Positions 1-11,200 are shown, numbered from the stretch's first letter. The stretch: 64,000 bases of DNA from an uncultured Aquimarina sp. (GCA_947496355.1 CANMCO010000002.1:62001-126000), one strand, 5' to 3'. Numbers and translations: made by a program. The notes: generated by a model not told the origin, from the sequence alone.

Positions 1-327
1 AGGGCGCATAACTTAACAGAACTACTTAATGATGTTACTGCTCATGCCGAAATGCAAGCCATAACCGCAGCTTCTAATTTTCTTGGAGGCAAATATCTTA
101 ATGAATGTACGTTGTATGTTACACTTGAGCCATGTCAAATGTGCGCTGGTGCTTTATACTGGAGTCAGATTTCAAAGATCGTTTACGGAGCCGTAGATGA
201 GCGACGAGGTTGTACGGCAATGGGGACGAAACTTCATCCAAAGACCGAAATGATTGGAGGTGTTCTGGAAGAGGAGTGCGGTGAAATAATAAAGCGATTT
301 TTTATAGAAAAACGTAACCTGAATTGA
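1..327 (+). CDS. tadA: tRNA-specific adenosine deaminase, 5'-truncated by window start
   Basis: The frame is open from the first base, so the N-terminus lies outside the window; the ATG at 52 is internal. TadA converts adenosine to inosine at the wobble position of tRNA-Arg(ACG). The visible part has the zinc-site HAE triad (codons at 43-51) followed by the PCxxC motif in LEPCQMCAGAL, which together make the cytidine/deoxycytidylate-deaminase active site; the ISKIVYGA stretch after it is typical of TadA. The C-terminus is complete. A related nucleoside deaminase cannot be fully excluded because the start is missing, but TadA is by far the best fit. Confidence 0.9.
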   Translation, partial: RAHNLTELLNDVTAHAEMQAITAASNFLGGKYLNECTLYVTLEPCQMCAGALYWSQISKIVYGAVDERRGCTAMGTKLHPKTEMIGGVLEEECGEIIKRFFIEKRNLN

Positions 328-341
328 TTCATTGTTAACTT

Positions 342-2261
342 ATGAAGAATACGATTGCAGAACGAATACAGGATTTTTTAAAGCAGTTTCCTCCATTTGA
401 TATGCTGCAAAAAGAAGAATTATTATCGGTTTCTGGTCAGATTAGGGTATTATATGTTCAAAAAGGAGAATATATCTTTAGGCAAGATACCGCATGTCAT
501 GATGAATTCTATATCGTAAGAGAAGGAGCGATTGGTCTTTATCGTGAATTTGAAGAAGACGAAAACCTGGTAGATATTTGTGATGCAGGAGATCTATTTG
601 GACTTCGTATTGTAATTATTAAAAAGAATTACCGCATGTCTGCCATGGCAGACGAAGAATCAATAGTTTATGCGATTCCATCTGTCGTTTTTGAACCTTT
701 TATTGAAGAAAATAAGGAGGTGAATAAATTTGTTTTGGGCACTTTTGCTGCTCATGCACGTAACTATTTTACAGAAACCGAAAAAGGACAAAGAATTGAC
801 AATACAATTTCTATTGAGATAGCAAAAGATCTTTCAGAATTGCGAAGTGTTTCTTATCGCAAAAAACCTATTACTTGCTCATTAGAAGATACTATACAGG
901 ATATAGCCCAGAAAATGACCAAAAAGAAGGTCGACTATATTGTGATTGTCGATAACGATAAATGTCCAAAGGGTATAATTACCGATACCGATTTAAGGGC
1001 CAAAGTGGCGACAGGATTATTTTCATTAGGATCAAAAGTAACAGAGATTATGGTTTCTCCTGTGATGTCGTATTCTAAAAAACTTACCGTTGCCGAGGCT
1101 CAAATTACATTGATCAAACATGATATTAGTCATTTATGTATTACCAAAGATGGAACTCCTAATTCTAAGTTAATTGGGATTCTTTCTGATCATGATCTCC
1201 TCGTTTCTTTTGGTAATAATCCTTCTGTTTTGATTAAGGAATCTAAGCGAGTTAAGAAGCTGCAAAATCTTAGATATATTCGAAAACAAATAGATAAATT
1301 ACTTAAAACATATTTAGAACAAGATATTCCAACACCTCATTTACTAAATATAATCTCTGAAATTAATGAGGCTTTACTAATTCGTGTTACAGAGTTAGCA
1401 TTAAAAGAAATGGTTTCTCCACCCCCGGTAAAATTTAGTTTTTTGGTATTAGGAAGCCAAGGTAGAAGAGAACAATTGCTTCTGACTGATCAGGATAACG
1501 CTATTGTTTTTGAAGATGTTTCTGAGGCGGACTACGAAATAACTCAAAATTACTTTTTAGAATTAGCTAATAAAATTACAAAAGGGCTTCATACTATTGG
1601 ATTTGAATATTGCCCCGCAGATATGATGGCTAGTAATCCCAGATGGTGCATGGCGGTATCCAAATGGGAAATGCAGTTTAGAAACTGGATGACAACTCCT
1701 ACTGAAGAGGGAACATTATTGTCATCAATATTTTTTGATTTTCAGCATGTATATGGTGACCTTGTACTGGTAGATCGATTATCTGATGTGGTTTTTGAAG
1801 GGGTAAATAAAAGCAATAGATTTCTTTCACTTTTGGGTGTGAGTGCACTGCAAAAACCGTCTCCTTTAGGGTTTTTTAAACAATTTTTAGTAGAACAAAA
1901 CGGAGAGCACAAGGATTCTTTTGATATAAAAATAAGAGCAATGATGGTATTGATTGATGCTGCCAGAATCTTGACCTTATACCACAACTTAAAAGGTGTA
2001 AACAATACGCTTTTGCGTTATGAAAAACTTGCAGAACTGGAACCAAAAAACGCAGCGATCTTTGAGAGTTGTGCAAAAGCGTTTAGGGTATTAATTAAGT
2101 TTAGAACTCGGCAAGGGTTATTGCACAAAGACTCTGGAAGATTTATCAAACTGAATACACTAAGTAAAAAAGACAAATTAAGGCTCAAAAGATGTTTTAG
2201 GCCTATAAGAGATATACAAGAGCTACTTAGAATACGATTTCAGCTTAAAACATTGATGTAA
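342..2261 (+). CDS. cNMP-binding / CBS-pair / DUF294 nucleotidyltransferase-like protein
   Basis: A 639-residue cytoplasmic protein with three modules. Residues about 15-130 look like a cyclic-nucleotide-binding (Crp-type) beta-barrel; about 170-290 are two CBS repeats (a DYIVIVD/GIITDTDLR unit and a HLCIT/GILSDHDLL unit); about 330-639 are the DUF294 putative nucleotidyltransferase and its C-terminal helical domain, with the signature LGSQGRREQLLLTDQDNA. The architecture is known from Bacteria, where it is thought to be a ligand-sensing signalling enzyme; no substrate has been assigned here. It starts 15 bp after tadA and ends 12 bp before the exonuclease gene, so the three may be co-transcribed. 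Confidence 0.85.
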   Translation: MKNTIAERIQDFLKQFPPFDMLQKEELLSVSGQIRVLYVQKGEYIFRQDTACHDEFYIVREGAIGLYREFEEDENLVDICDAGDLFGLRIVIIKKNYRMSAMADEESIVYAIPSVVFEPFIEENKEVNKFVLGTFAAHARNYFTETEKGQRIDNTISIEIAKDLSELRSVSYRKKPITCSLEDTIQDIAQKMTKKKVDYIVIVDNDKCPKGIITDTDLRAKVATGLFSLGSKVTEIMVSPVMSYSKKLTVAEAQITLIKHDISHLCITKDGTPNSKLIGILSDHDLLVSFGNNPSVLIKESKRVKKLQNLRYIRKQIDKLLKTYLEQDIPTPHLLNIISEINEALLIRVTELALKEMVSPPPVKFSFLVLGSQGRREQLLLTDQDNAIVFEDVSEADYEITQNYFLELANKITKGLHTIGFEYCPADMMASNPRWCMAVSKWEMQFRNWMTTPTEEGTLLSSIFFDFQHVYGDLVLVDRLSDVVFEGVNKSNRFLSLLGVSALQKPSPLGFFKQFLVEQNGEHKDSFDIKIRAMMVLIDAARILTLYHNLKGVNNTLLRYEKLAELEPKNAAIFESCAKAFRVLIKFRTRQGLLHKDSGRFIKLNTLSKKDKLRLKRCFRPIRDIQELLRIRFQLKTLM

Positions 2262-2273
2262 TAACCAATATGT

Positions 2274-2939
2274 ATGCAATTTTGGCCTAAAAAAAACAAT
2301 ACAAATTTTCCTGACTTTTGGCAGGAATACCTAAGTCTTTTTAATGGTAAGGATCAAAATGTACCTCTAAAAGATCTTCGTTTTGTTGCTTTTGATACAG
2401 AAACTACAGGCTTTGATTATACTGATGATCGCGTATTGTCTATTGGTGCTATAGGGATCAAAAATAATAGTATTAATGTATCTGATCAATTAGAAGTATA
2501 TCTTAAGCAGGACATTTTTAATGAAGCTACAGTAGAGATTCACGGAATTCGTAAAAATGGAACTCTGGATAAGATTTCTGAAGGAGACGCCATACTGCAA
2601 TTCATAAGATATATTGGCAATGCTGTTTTAATTGCGCATCATGCCAATTTTGATAGAATTATAATAAATAAAGCCTTGCAGAGACAGGGGTTGGGAGATC
2701 TAAAAAATAAAATAATAGATACAGGAGTGCTTTTTAAAAATTCGAAACATCAAATATATCATAACGATCGCAGACACTACAGTCTAGATGAGTTGTGTAG
2801 TGAGCTTAAAATCTCTAAAAGCGATAGGCATACTGCATCCGGGGATGCTTTTATAACTGCAATGGCGTTCTTGAAAATTATACCAAGATTAAAAAAAGAT
2901 AAACAGATTAAAATCAATGAGCTACTTGCATTAAGATAG
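2274..2939 (+). CDS. DnaQ-like 3'-5' exonuclease (DEDDh family)
   Basis: A 221-residue RNase T/DnaQ-fold exonuclease. The ExoI motif is FDTETTGFD (Asp41, Glu43), ExoII lies in IAHHANFDR, and the ExoIII-epsilon motif is HTASGDAF, giving the DEDDh set of metal-binding and catalytic residues. The length fits a free-standing exonuclease domain like the DNA polymerase III epsilon subunit, but an assignment to the replicative proofreader cannot be made from sequence alone; Flavobacteriaceae commonly carry this gene beside the CBS/DUF294 protein. It follows that gene by 12 bp, suggesting one transcript. The ATG at 2274 is preferred because the tryptophan-rich N-terminal helix follows at once. Confidence 0.85.
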   Translation: MQFWPKKNNTNFPDFWQEYLSLFNGKDQNVPLKDLRFVAFDTETTGFDYTDDRVLSIGAIGIKNNSINVSDQLEVYLKQDIFNEATVEIHGIRKNGTLDKISEGDAILQFIRYIGNAVLIAHHANFDRIIINKALQRQGLGDLKNKIIDTGVLFKNSKHQIYHNDRRHYSLDELCSELKISKSDRHTASGDAFITAMAFLKIIPRLKKDKQIKINELLALR

Positions 2940-2993
2940 TAGTGTGCAACTGTTGTAATTTAATAGTGTCTTTTTTAGGAGTAGAATTATTAG

Positions 2994-3773
2994 ATGCGCA
3001 ACATTACCTTTGTCTTTATATTTTTTATTTCTCTTTTTGGGTACGCTCAGGAGTTATCTGTACTTCAGGGTAAAATTGTAGGAGATTCTCTTGAGATAGA
3101 TGGGATGCATATTATAAATCAAACTCAGAATACCGGGGTGATTAATGATGAATCTGGCTCTTTTCAGATTCGTGCAAATCCAGGAGATACTATAATATTT
3201 TCTTCGATTCAGTACGCTATAAAGCAACATGTTGTTACACAAAAGGACATTGACTTAGAAAACTTTATTGTCAAGTTAGAGCATTCGGTTAATCGGCTAG
3301 ATGAGGTTTTTATAACCCAACATACATTGACGGGTAGGATTGAAGATGATCTTTTACAAATACCAACCTATACAGAGAATCTACCGTTTTGGAATGCTGC
3401 AGAACTTAAGCAAATGGGAGTAGGTACTTTTAATGATGCGCAATCTCCTGTGCAAAATTTGGTATTACCTAATGCAAATGGAGGTCTGGCAGGTGCATCA
3501 GTTGATCTGAAGGTTTTGGCCGGCGGTCTTTCGAGTATTTTTAGAAAGAGTAAAGGGATCACTCCAAAAATTGAGAAAAGTGTTTATTTTAACGAAAAAA
3601 TAGTCATAGAGCAATTAGAAATTCCTGAAACAGAGTATTATAATTTCGTAGATTTTATTAACGAACAACCGGCGACTGCAATTGTTCTAAATTATAAAGA
3701 TAAATTAAAGGTTCTGGAATTTCTAATGGATCAAAGTAAAGTGTTTAAAGAAAAATATAATATCAAAAAATAA
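2994..3773 (+). CDS. secreted protein with carboxypeptidase-like regulatory domain
   Basis: A 259-residue exported protein. It has a signal peptide (MRNITFVFIFFISLFGYAQ) and, from about residue 25 to 95, a beta-sandwich resembling the CarboxypepD_reg-like domain found at the N-terminus of SusC proteins (LQGKIVGD ... VINDESGSFQIRANPGDTIIFSSIQY). The rest, with an asparagine/glycine-rich region about residues 150-170, has no domain I recognise. Similar proteins of this length are widespread in Flavobacteria and annotated only by the regulatory domain. A hairpin terminator follows directly. Confidence 0.75.
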   Translation: MRNITFVFIFFISLFGYAQELSVLQGKIVGDSLEIDGMHIINQTQNTGVINDESGSFQIRANPGDTIIFSSIQYAIKQHVVTQKDIDLENFIVKLEHSVNRLDEVFITQHTLTGRIEDDLLQIPTYTENLPFWNAAELKQMGVGTFNDAQSPVQNLVLPNANGGLAGASVDLKVLAGGLSSIFRKSKGITPKIEKSVYFNEKIVIEQLEIPETEYYNFVDFINEQPATAIVLNYKDKLKVLEFLMDQSKVFKEKYNIKK

Positions 3774-3775
3774 AA

Positions 3776-3801
3776 AAAAGCACTACATATGTAGCGCTTT
3801 T
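3776..3801. terminator. bidirectional terminator between convergent genes
   Basis: AAAAGC-A-CTAC / ATAT loop / GTAG-C-GCTTTT hairpin with one mismatch, flanked by A and T runs on both sides, so it can serve the surface-domain gene on the plus strand and the cold-shock gene on the minus strand. Confidence 0.75.
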
Positions 3802-3824
3802 GAAGCTTAGAAATTTATATCCTT

Positions 3825-4019
3825 TTAGTGAATTACTCGAACTTGCGCCGCAATAATTCCTTTTTTTCCTTCTTCTTCCTCATATTCAACTTTGTCTCCC
3901 TCGTTCAAAGCTTCTCCATTAAGCCCTGAAGCATGAACAAAAATGTCTTTTCCTGTTTCGTCGTTGGTGATAAATCCGTAACCTTTTGATTCGTTAAAAA
4001 ATTTTACTGTTCCTTCCAT
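3825..4019 (-). CDS. cold-shock domain protein (CspA family)
   Basis: A 64-residue single cold-shock domain, which binds single-stranded RNA/DNA and acts as an RNA chaperone. The RNP1 motif KGYGFITND and RNP2 motif DIFVHASG are intact; the domain starts MEGTVKFFNESKGYGF and ends AAQVRVIH. An acidic EEEEG stretch sits near the C-terminus. It stands alone ahead of the convergent terminator and has about 90 bp of AT-rich upstream sequence before the next gene on this strand. Confidence 0.93.
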   Translation of the reverse strand: MEGTVKFFNESKGYGFITNDETGKDIFVHASGLNGEALNEGDKVEYEEEEGKKGIIAAQVRVIH

Positions 4020-4110
4020 TGTAATAAAAATAAAATAAATATTTGAGTTCTAAAGTTAATTCTAAATCTGTTATTAAGTGTTATCAAAATGTGAATATTT
4101 TAAAAATCCA

Positions 4111-4365
4111 CTAGCTTTTTTGTTCCTTTTTCTTCTCGTATTCCCTCATTTTATTAAGGTTTTCTTCAGTAAGCATATAGTCTTTTGCTTTCTTGTCTTT
4201 CCATCTGTGATAAATAAAAAGAGGCATTAAAATAAAAGATGCTCCTAATATTCCTATGCCCACTAATTTGTCACCGGTAATGTGATCTCCAGTGTTTTTG
4301 AAGTAGTATCCCACTCCAACAAGTATTACTATAAGTACTAGTAATATTTTGATAATATATTTCAT
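4111..4365 (-). CDS. small two-helix membrane protein
   Basis: An 84-residue protein with two predicted membrane segments (about residues 4-22 and 33-52) separated by a short polar loop, then a lysine/glutamate-rich cytoplasmic tail ending in KKKEQKS. I do not recognise a family with a known function. It starts 21 bp after the ClC channel stop codon on the same strand, so it is probably translated from the same message. Confidence 0.7.
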   Translation of the reverse strand: MKYIIKILLVLIVILVGVGYYFKNTGDHITGDKLVGIGILGASFILMPLFIYHRWKDKKAKDYMLTEENLNKMREYEKKKEQKS

Positions 4366-4386
4366 GTGTTCATTTCAAATTAAAAA

Positions 4387-6174
4387 TCATCTTGTAAAAT
4401 TAATCAACTTTCTTCGGTATGCGGTAAGGAGTTTTGATTTGGATATGAAACCAAAATATTTACCATCTTTAATAACAGGAAGATTCCATGCTGCGGTATC
4501 TTGAAATTTTTGCATTACAGTTTTTACATCGTCTTCTTCGTATATAATTACTGCTGTAGTTTTTGCCATTAGTGTGCCTACAGTTACTTTATGATACATC
4601 GTAATGTCAAACATAATATCTCTAATGTCATCTAAAGCCACTATGCCTATTAAAGTATTAAACTCATCTGTAACTGGAAACAAGTTTCTGTTTGATTTTG
4701 CAACCGCTTCACTTAATAATTGTTTTAGAGTATAATTTGGTTTTACAGCAATAAAATTAGTTTCAACACAATCTTCCAAATTCATTAAAGTGAGGACGGT
4801 TTGATCTTTATCATGAGTCAATAAGAGCCCTTGTTCTGCAAGTTCTGTAGTATAGATATTATGCTCCATCTTGTTTTTAGAAATAATAAATGATATTGCC
4901 GTGGTAATCATTAAGGGAACAAATAATTCATAACTAGAGGTAATCTCGGCAATTAAAAAAATAGACGTGAGTGGAGCATGTAGTACACCGGCAATAAGGC
5001 CAGCCATACCTAATAGGGTAAAATTAGCCTCAGAAACCTGAAATCCAATCCCCAGATTATTAATAACCTTAGATACTACATTACCCAATGCGCTACCCAT
5101 TACCATAGTTGGAATAAATATTCCGCCTGAACCTCCTGCGGCAAAAGTTGCTGTCATCGCAATAGCTTTAAAAATGGTAATACCTGCTAATAGGGCAATG
5201 ACAATCCAGATGTTTGCTGTTAAGTCATCAAAAGGAGTTTTTCCGATAGCTTTTAGGTGATCCCCATGCAATAAATCATTTATAAAGCCAAGACCTTCAC
5301 CGTAAAGCGGTGGTATAAAATATAACATGATCCCTATGGCTAATCCTCCTATCAACAATTTGTAAATCTTTTTAGAAAAACGATCAAAAAAATGTAAAAT
5401 CCCAAAGTACATTTTGGTAAAATATATGGATGCAAACGCAGTACCTATACCTAGAATGATGTAAAAAGGAGTGTCATAAATGTCAAATTTTTCTATAACT
5501 TCAAACCTAAATAAGACTTCGTCTCCCAGGAAAAAATAAGAAGTAATAATCGAGGAGACCGATGCAAAAAGTAATGGTAATAATGAAGCAAGTGTTAGGT
5601 CTAAACTAAATACTTCAACTGCAAAAACCAAGCCTGCTAAAGGGGATTTGAAAACGGCTGAAATAGCGCCCGCTGCTGCACAACCAATCAATAGGAATCT
5701 GGTTTTATCTTTTATTTTAAATAAATTGCTTATATCTGAACTTAGAGTTGAAGCTGATCCAATGGCGGGTCCCAGAAGACCAACCGAACCACCAAAACCA
5801 ACTGTAATTGGTGCTAAAATTAACGGTAAGTACCCATGAACACGTTTTATAATGCCGTCTTTTTTTGAAAGAGAATGTAAAATTAATGGGATGGCAGATC
5901 TTACATCTTTTTTGATGATATATTTTGTGAATATATAAACAATTAGAAGCCCTATTACTGGTATAATAAAGTAAAAAGAAGTTTGCCAGGAGATAATATC
6001 ACTTTCTAGAACACCTTGGATTAAATGTGTTATGTTTTTTAACAATAACGATATCAATCCTGCAGCAAATCCAACAAGAATACTTAATATTAAAATGAAG
6101 TTCTTATTCGAAATATTTCGATATCGCCATTTTAGTAATATGTATAGTAAGGTTTTTTTTGGGGGGCTTGACAT
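4387..6174 (-). CDS. ClC-family chloride channel with C-terminal CBS pair
   Basis: A 595-residue membrane protein: a ClC core of about ten membrane helices (residues about 20-440) and two CBS domains (about 455-595). The GGIFIPTM stretch is the conserved GxFxP chloride-coordinating motif. The position of the gating glutamate in the GxEGP motif reads GLLGP (Leu133-Leu134), and the proton-path glutamate that follows in transporters is a valine in SPLAGLVFAVEVF. Loss of both glutamates is expected to give passive chloride conduction rather than Cl-/H+ exchange; that is an inference from ClC biochemistry. CBS domains usually sense adenine nucleotides. It lies between aspS and the small membrane gene. 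Confidence 0.88.
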   Translation of the reverse strand: MSSPPKKTLLYILLKWRYRNISNKNFILILSILVGFAAGLISLLLKNITHLIQGVLESDIISWQTSFYFIIPVIGLLIVYIFTKYIIKKDVRSAIPLILHSLSKKDGIIKRVHGYLPLILAPITVGFGGSVGLLGPAIGSASTLSSDISNLFKIKDKTRFLLIGCAAAGAISAVFKSPLAGLVFAVEVFSLDLTLASLLPLLFASVSSIITSYFFLGDEVLFRFEVIEKFDIYDTPFYIILGIGTAFASIYFTKMYFGILHFFDRFSKKIYKLLIGGLAIGIMLYFIPPLYGEGLGFINDLLHGDHLKAIGKTPFDDLTANIWIVIALLAGITIFKAIAMTATFAAGGSGGIFIPTMVMGSALGNVVSKVINNLGIGFQVSEANFTLLGMAGLIAGVLHAPLTSIFLIAEITSSYELFVPLMITTAISFIISKNKMEHNIYTTELAEQGLLLTHDKDQTVLTLMNLEDCVETNFIAVKPNYTLKQLLSEAVAKSNRNLFPVTDEFNTLIGIVALDDIRDIMFDITMYHKVTVGTLMAKTTAVIIYEEDDVKTVMQKFQDTAAWNLPVIKDGKYFGFISKSKLLTAYRRKLINFTR

Positions 6175-6207
6175 TTTTTTTAGGCTCTTATTAAGTTAAA
6201 GGTAATA

Positions 6208-6232
6208 AAAATCCCGCCATAAGCGGGATTTT
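6208..6232 (-). terminator. aspS terminator
   Basis: Perfect 10-bp stem AAAATCCCGC/GCGGGATTTT with a 5-nt loop; on the minus strand it is followed by a T run. It lies 38 bp past the aspS stop codon and before the ClC gene. Confidence 0.85.
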
Positions 6233-6270
6233 AATAGTAATTGAAATTTTAAAACTTAATAGTTCTTATT

Positions 6271-8022
6271 TTATTGTAAATCAAGCTTGATGTTCAGTTC
6301 TTTAAGTTGTTGATCATCGATGTTGGCAGGTGCATCGATCATGACATCACGGCCGCTATTATTTTTTGGGAATGCAATATAATCTCGTATTGTTTCCTGA
6401 CCGCCAAGAATAGCAACAAGTCTATCAAATCCAAATGCGATTCCACCATGAGGGGGAGCTCCGTATTGGAAAGCATCCATTAAAAATCCGAATTGTTCTT
6501 TGGCCTCTTCTGGTGTAAATCCAAGATGGTCAAACATCAGGGCTTGTGTTTTTTTATCATGAATTCGAATTGATCCTCCACCAATTTCATTTCCGTTTAA
6601 AACCAAGTCATAAGCATTTGCCCTAACATCACCTGGTTTAGAATCTAATAAAGGAATGTCTTCTGGTTTTGGAGAAGTAAAAGGGTGATGCATTGCATGG
6701 TATCGTTCTGTTTCTTCATCCCATTCTAGTAACGGAAAATCAACTACCCATAAAGGCGCAAATTCTTCTGGGTTTCTTAATCCCATTCGTTCTGCAAGTT
6801 CCATACGAAGTGCGCTTAATTGTGCTCTTACTTTGTTGGTTTGGCCTGATAGTACACAAATTAAATCTCCAGCTTTTGCTCCCGTTTCGGCAGCCCATTT
6901 TGCCAGATCGTCTTGATCATAAAACTTATCTACAGAAGATTTATAAGTACCATCTTCATTACACTTCACATACACCATTCCCAGCGCACCTACTTGAGGG
7001 CGTTTTACCCAATCAATAAGTTTGTCAATTTCTTTTCTGGTATATGAAGCAGCATCAGGAATTGCAATCCCCACTACTAGTTCTGCATCATTAAAAACTT
7101 TAAAATCTTTGTGTTGGGTAACATGGTTAAGTTCTCCAAACTTCATCCCAAAGCGAATGTCAGGCTTGTCGTTACCATAGGTTTTCATTGCTTCATCATA
7201 GGTCATCCTTGGGAAATCACCTATTTTCTGATCTTTTATTTCTGATATCAAATGACGAGTAAGGCCTTCAAATATACCAAGAATGTCTTCTTGTTCTACA
7301 AAAGCCATTTCGCAGTCTATTTGCGTAAATTCTGGTTGTCTGTCTGCCCGTAGATCTTCATCCCTAAAGCACTTTACAATCTGAAAATATTTATCCATTC
7401 CGCCAACCATAAGTAATTGCTTAAAGGTTTGTGGAGATTGTGGTAAGGCGTAAAACTGTCCTTCATTCATTCTAGACGGTACTACAAAATCTCTAGCTCC
7501 TTCTGGTGTGGATTTAATAAGATATGGGGTTTCTACTTCAACGAAACCCTCATTAGAAAGATAATTACGTACCTGCATTGCTACTTGGTGACGAAACATC
7601 AAACTATTTTTTACAGGATTACGACGAATATCCAAGTATCTGTATTTCATTCTAATATCCTCACCACCGTCAGTTTCATCTTCAATAGTGAAAGGAGGGA
7701 TGATAGACTCATTAAGTATTGTTAATTCTGTAACTAGAATTTCTATTTCTCCCGTAGGAATATTTTTGTTTTTAGATTCACGCTCAATCACTTCACCTTT
7801 TACCTGTATCACAAATTCTCTTCCCAGCGTTTTTGCTTTTTCTACCACGGCAGCCGGTGTACGTTCTTCATCAAATATTAACTGGGTAATTCCATATCGA
7901 TCCCTAAGGTCAACCCATATCATGAATCCTTTGTCACGTGTTTTTTGAACCCATCCGGCAAGGGTTACTTCTTTTTTAATATCCGCGATGCGTAATTCGC
8001 CGCAAGAATGACTTCTGTACAT
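6271..8022 (-). CDS. aspS: aspartyl-tRNA synthetase
   Basis: A 583-residue class II aminoacyl-tRNA synthetase that charges tRNA-Asp (cytoplasm). It has the N-terminal OB-fold anticodon-binding domain (about 1-105, [20 protein letters not shown]), class II motif 2 ([16 protein letters not shown]), the bacterial-type GAD insertion (about 280-400), and motif 3 ([15 protein letters not shown]). The length fits the bacterial AspRS. The lack of a separate gatCAB gene here says nothing about whether it is discriminating. A possible -7 box lies just upstream. Confidence 0.97.
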   Translation of the reverse strand: MYRSHSCGELRIADIKKEVTLAGWVQKTRDKGFMIWVDLRDRYGITQLIFDEERTPAAVVEKAKTLGREFVIQVKGEVIERESKNKNIPTGEIEILVTELTILNESIIPPFTIEDETDGGEDIRMKYRYLDIRRNPVKNSLMFRHQVAMQVRNYLSNEGFVEVETPYLIKSTPEGARDFVVPSRMNEGQFYALPQSPQTFKQLLMVGGMDKYFQIVKCFRDEDLRADRQPEFTQIDCEMAFVEQEDILGIFEGLTRHLISEIKDQKIGDFPRMTYDEAMKTYGNDKPDIRFGMKFGELNHVTQHKDFKVFNDAELVVGIAIPDAASYTRKEIDKLIDWVKRPQVGALGMVYVKCNEDGTYKSSVDKFYDQDDLAKWAAETGAKAGDLICVLSGQTNKVRAQLSALRMELAERMGLRNPEEFAPLWVVDFPLLEWDEETERYHAMHHPFTSPKPEDIPLLDSKPGDVRANAYDLVLNGNEIGGGSIRIHDKKTQALMFDHLGFTPEEAKEQFGFLMDAFQYGAPPHGGIAFGFDRLVAILGGQETIRDYIAFPKNNSGRDVMIDAPANIDDQQLKELNIKLDLQ

Positions 8023-8042
8023 AGTAGCTTGTATTAAGGCTG

Positions 8043-8050
8043 CAAAAATA
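8043..8050 (-). promoter_or_regulatory. possible -7 element for aspS
   Basis: On the minus strand this reads TATTTTTG, matching the Bacteroidota TAnnTTTG consensus, about 20 bp before the aspS start. No convincing -33 TTTG is seen at the usual distance, so this is only a candidate. Confidence 0.3.
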
Positions 8051-8270
8051 AGAAGTTTTAAGAGAAATAAGCTGGGTTTGGATAAAAATGAAGTGTAAAG
8101 AATTAATGATGAAATTTTGAATCAAAATTATGGTTTTAGTGTATTAAAATTATGGTAAAACATTGATATATTATCAAAGTATTACAAGTAAAAATGAAAT
8201 ATTCGCAATAATTAACATTTTTTTATAATTATCTTTTAATAGATTTAACCGAACATTTAAACAAATCATT

Positions 8271-11200
8271 ATGAAAAAACAAACTCATTTTAGCAAAATG
8301 AAGATTTTGCTATTATTAATTTTTGCCCCGGCAATGCTGCTGGCCCAGGAAACCATTACTGGGAAAGTAGTCATTGAAAAGACGGGAGCGGGGGCACCTT
8401 TTGTAAATATTATAGAAAACGGAACAGACAATGGTACCGCGAGTGATATCGATGGTAATTTTTCGATTACTGTTGGTCAATTACCTGTTAGATTGAAGGT
8501 ATTTGCGCTGGGATTCGGAACTAAAATTGTTGATGTTGAAACGGCTGGTAACATTACTGTTCAAATTAGTGAATCGTCTGAAGCACTTGAAGAGGTGGTT
8601 GTTACAGGTTTGGCTACTTCGGTAAAAAGAAGTAATGCAGCCAATGCTGTTGCATCACTTTCTGCAGAAGAATTAGTCGGTACTACACCACCTCCAACAA
8701 TTGATGGGGCATTGTATGGTAAATTTGCAGGAGCGGTAGTAAGTGCAAATTCGGGAGCACCTGGAGGAGGGCTTTCGATTAAGTTGAGAGGGGCAACTTC
8801 GATAACAGGAAATACCCAACCGTTATATATTATTGATGGGGTTTATGTGGATAACTCATCAATACCATCTGGACTTAATGCAGTATCAGCTGCTACAGCT
8901 GGTGGTAGTGGAGATAATCCCAGAAATAGTCAAGATAATCCAACCAATAGGATAGCTGACATAAATCCTGAGGATATCCAAAATATTGAAATTTTAAAAG
9001 GAGCATCTGCAGCTGCAATTTATGGTTCTAGAGCTGCCGCTGGGGTTGTAATTATTACAACAAAAAGAGGGAAGTCTGGAGAAACAAAATATAGAGTGTC
9101 ACAATCTACAGGTTGGACTCAAGTAATTAATCTATTGGGAACAAGAGATTTTACAGAGCAAAGAGTATTTGATCAATTTTTTACTCCGAATGACGATCCT
9201 GCGGTGGAGCAAGAATCAAGGGATGCTGCAAATGCTCAAGTTGCACTTTTTAGGACAGCTAGAGATGCCGGGAGGTTAATAGATTATGAAGAAGAGCTGT
9301 TTGGGGAGAGAGGTTTTATAACAAATACCAATTTTAGTATGAGTGGTGGTGGTGAAAAGACCAAGTTTTTTGCCGGGGTCACATATAACAATGAAGACGG
9401 GATTGTTAAAAACACGGGGTATGAAAAAACATCTTTGCGATTGAATGTAGATCACCGTATGAATGATCGTGTTAAAGTATCCATAAGCTCTAACTATATT
9501 AGTACATCCTCTGATCGTGGTTTTTTTAACAATGATAATACAGGAACTACTATTGGAGTTGGGTTAACTGCTACATATCCATGGTTTGACTTGTTTCCTG
9601 ATGCTGATGGGAATTATCCAGATTATGCTTTAGGATCTTCAAATGTTCTTCAGACTAGAGATCTGGTAAAAAACAATGAAGAAGTAAGCAGGTTCATTAT
9701 GGGTGGTTCTGCCAATGTGGATATATATAAATCAGAAAGCTCAAATTTGGAACTGGTTCTTCGTGGAGGTGTTGACTCTTATGCTTTAAATTCTTTTGCT
9801 TTTTTCCCTAAGCAATTACAGTTTCAGAAACCAGAAAATAATGGCGTTAATGGAGTGTCAATACAAGGTGCAACAAATAATCTGAACTATAATTTAGCTG
9901 GTTTTTTAGTACATAACCATATAACAGATAATGACCTTAGTTTTAGAACGCAAGCAGGTTTAACTAGAGAGTATTTTGATAGAAATTCTTATACTACAAC
10001 TTCTAGTGGTTTGGTAGCTTCGGAAACTAATGTTGATCAAGCACAAAATATAGGGGTGAACCAATTTAGATTAAAACAACAAGATGCTGGATTTTTTGTA
10101 CAGGAAGAAGTAAATTTTCAGGACAAAATTATTGGGACTATTGGTTTAAGAGGTGATAAGTCTTCAAATAATGGTGACGCTAATAAACTATATTATTATC
10201 CTAAGGCTTCTTTGGCTTCAAACTTACATAAATTTGGTTTCTGGAGTATGGAAAGCTTTTGGAATCAATTGAAGCTTAGAGTCGCTTATGGAGAAGCTGG
10301 AAACTTTGCACCATTTGGGGCTTTATTTACATCGTATAATGCATTTTCTACTGATGGTTTGTTAGGGGTTAGTCTAATAAATATTAAAGGGGATAAAAAT
10401 ATTGAACCTGAAAGACAAAAAGAATTAGAAACGGGTATCGATGTTGGGTTTTTTAATAACAGGTTAGGTGCATCTTTTACGTATTATATTAAAACGGTTG
10501 ATGACTTAATTTTACAGCCTACTACAGAACCATCTTCAGGTTTTGAAACAGAATTTGTTAACGGGGGTAGTTTAAGAAATAATGGTATAGAAATATCCAT
10601 AAATGCTGTTCCAGTTGCCACTAAAGATTTTCAGTGGAGTACCGCGGTAAACTTTTTTAAGAACACATCAGAAATTACAGAACTTACGGTTCCGGCATTC
10701 AATATTGGAGCCTTTGGTGCTACCTTAGGGACTTTTAGAATAGAAGAAGGTCAAAGCGCTACACAAATAGTAGGTATTACTCCTAATGGAGTTCAAAAGT
10801 TAGGAGACTCAGAACCAGATTTCCAAATTGGATTTAATAATACTATCAAATACAAGACTTTAGAGTTAAATTTTCTGTGGCAATGGAAAAATGGAGGTGA
10901 CAACGTAAACTTAACTGCTTTGCTTTCGGATTTGAACGGAACTAGTCATGATTATGATGAAATAGATTTAGATCCACAAGGCCAATTGGGTAACGGAGCA
11001 TATAGAGCTAGCCAGTTAGGAACTTCTGCTGATGTTTTTGTAGAAGATGCCTCTTATTTACGTTTGAGAGAATTAGGGTTATATTATAGTATACCTAAAA
11101 AATTTATAGAAGGAGTCGCGAAAAGTTACGTTGATAATATAAAATTTGGATTCTCTGGAACAAATTTGATTAATATTTTTGATTACAACAGTTATGATCC

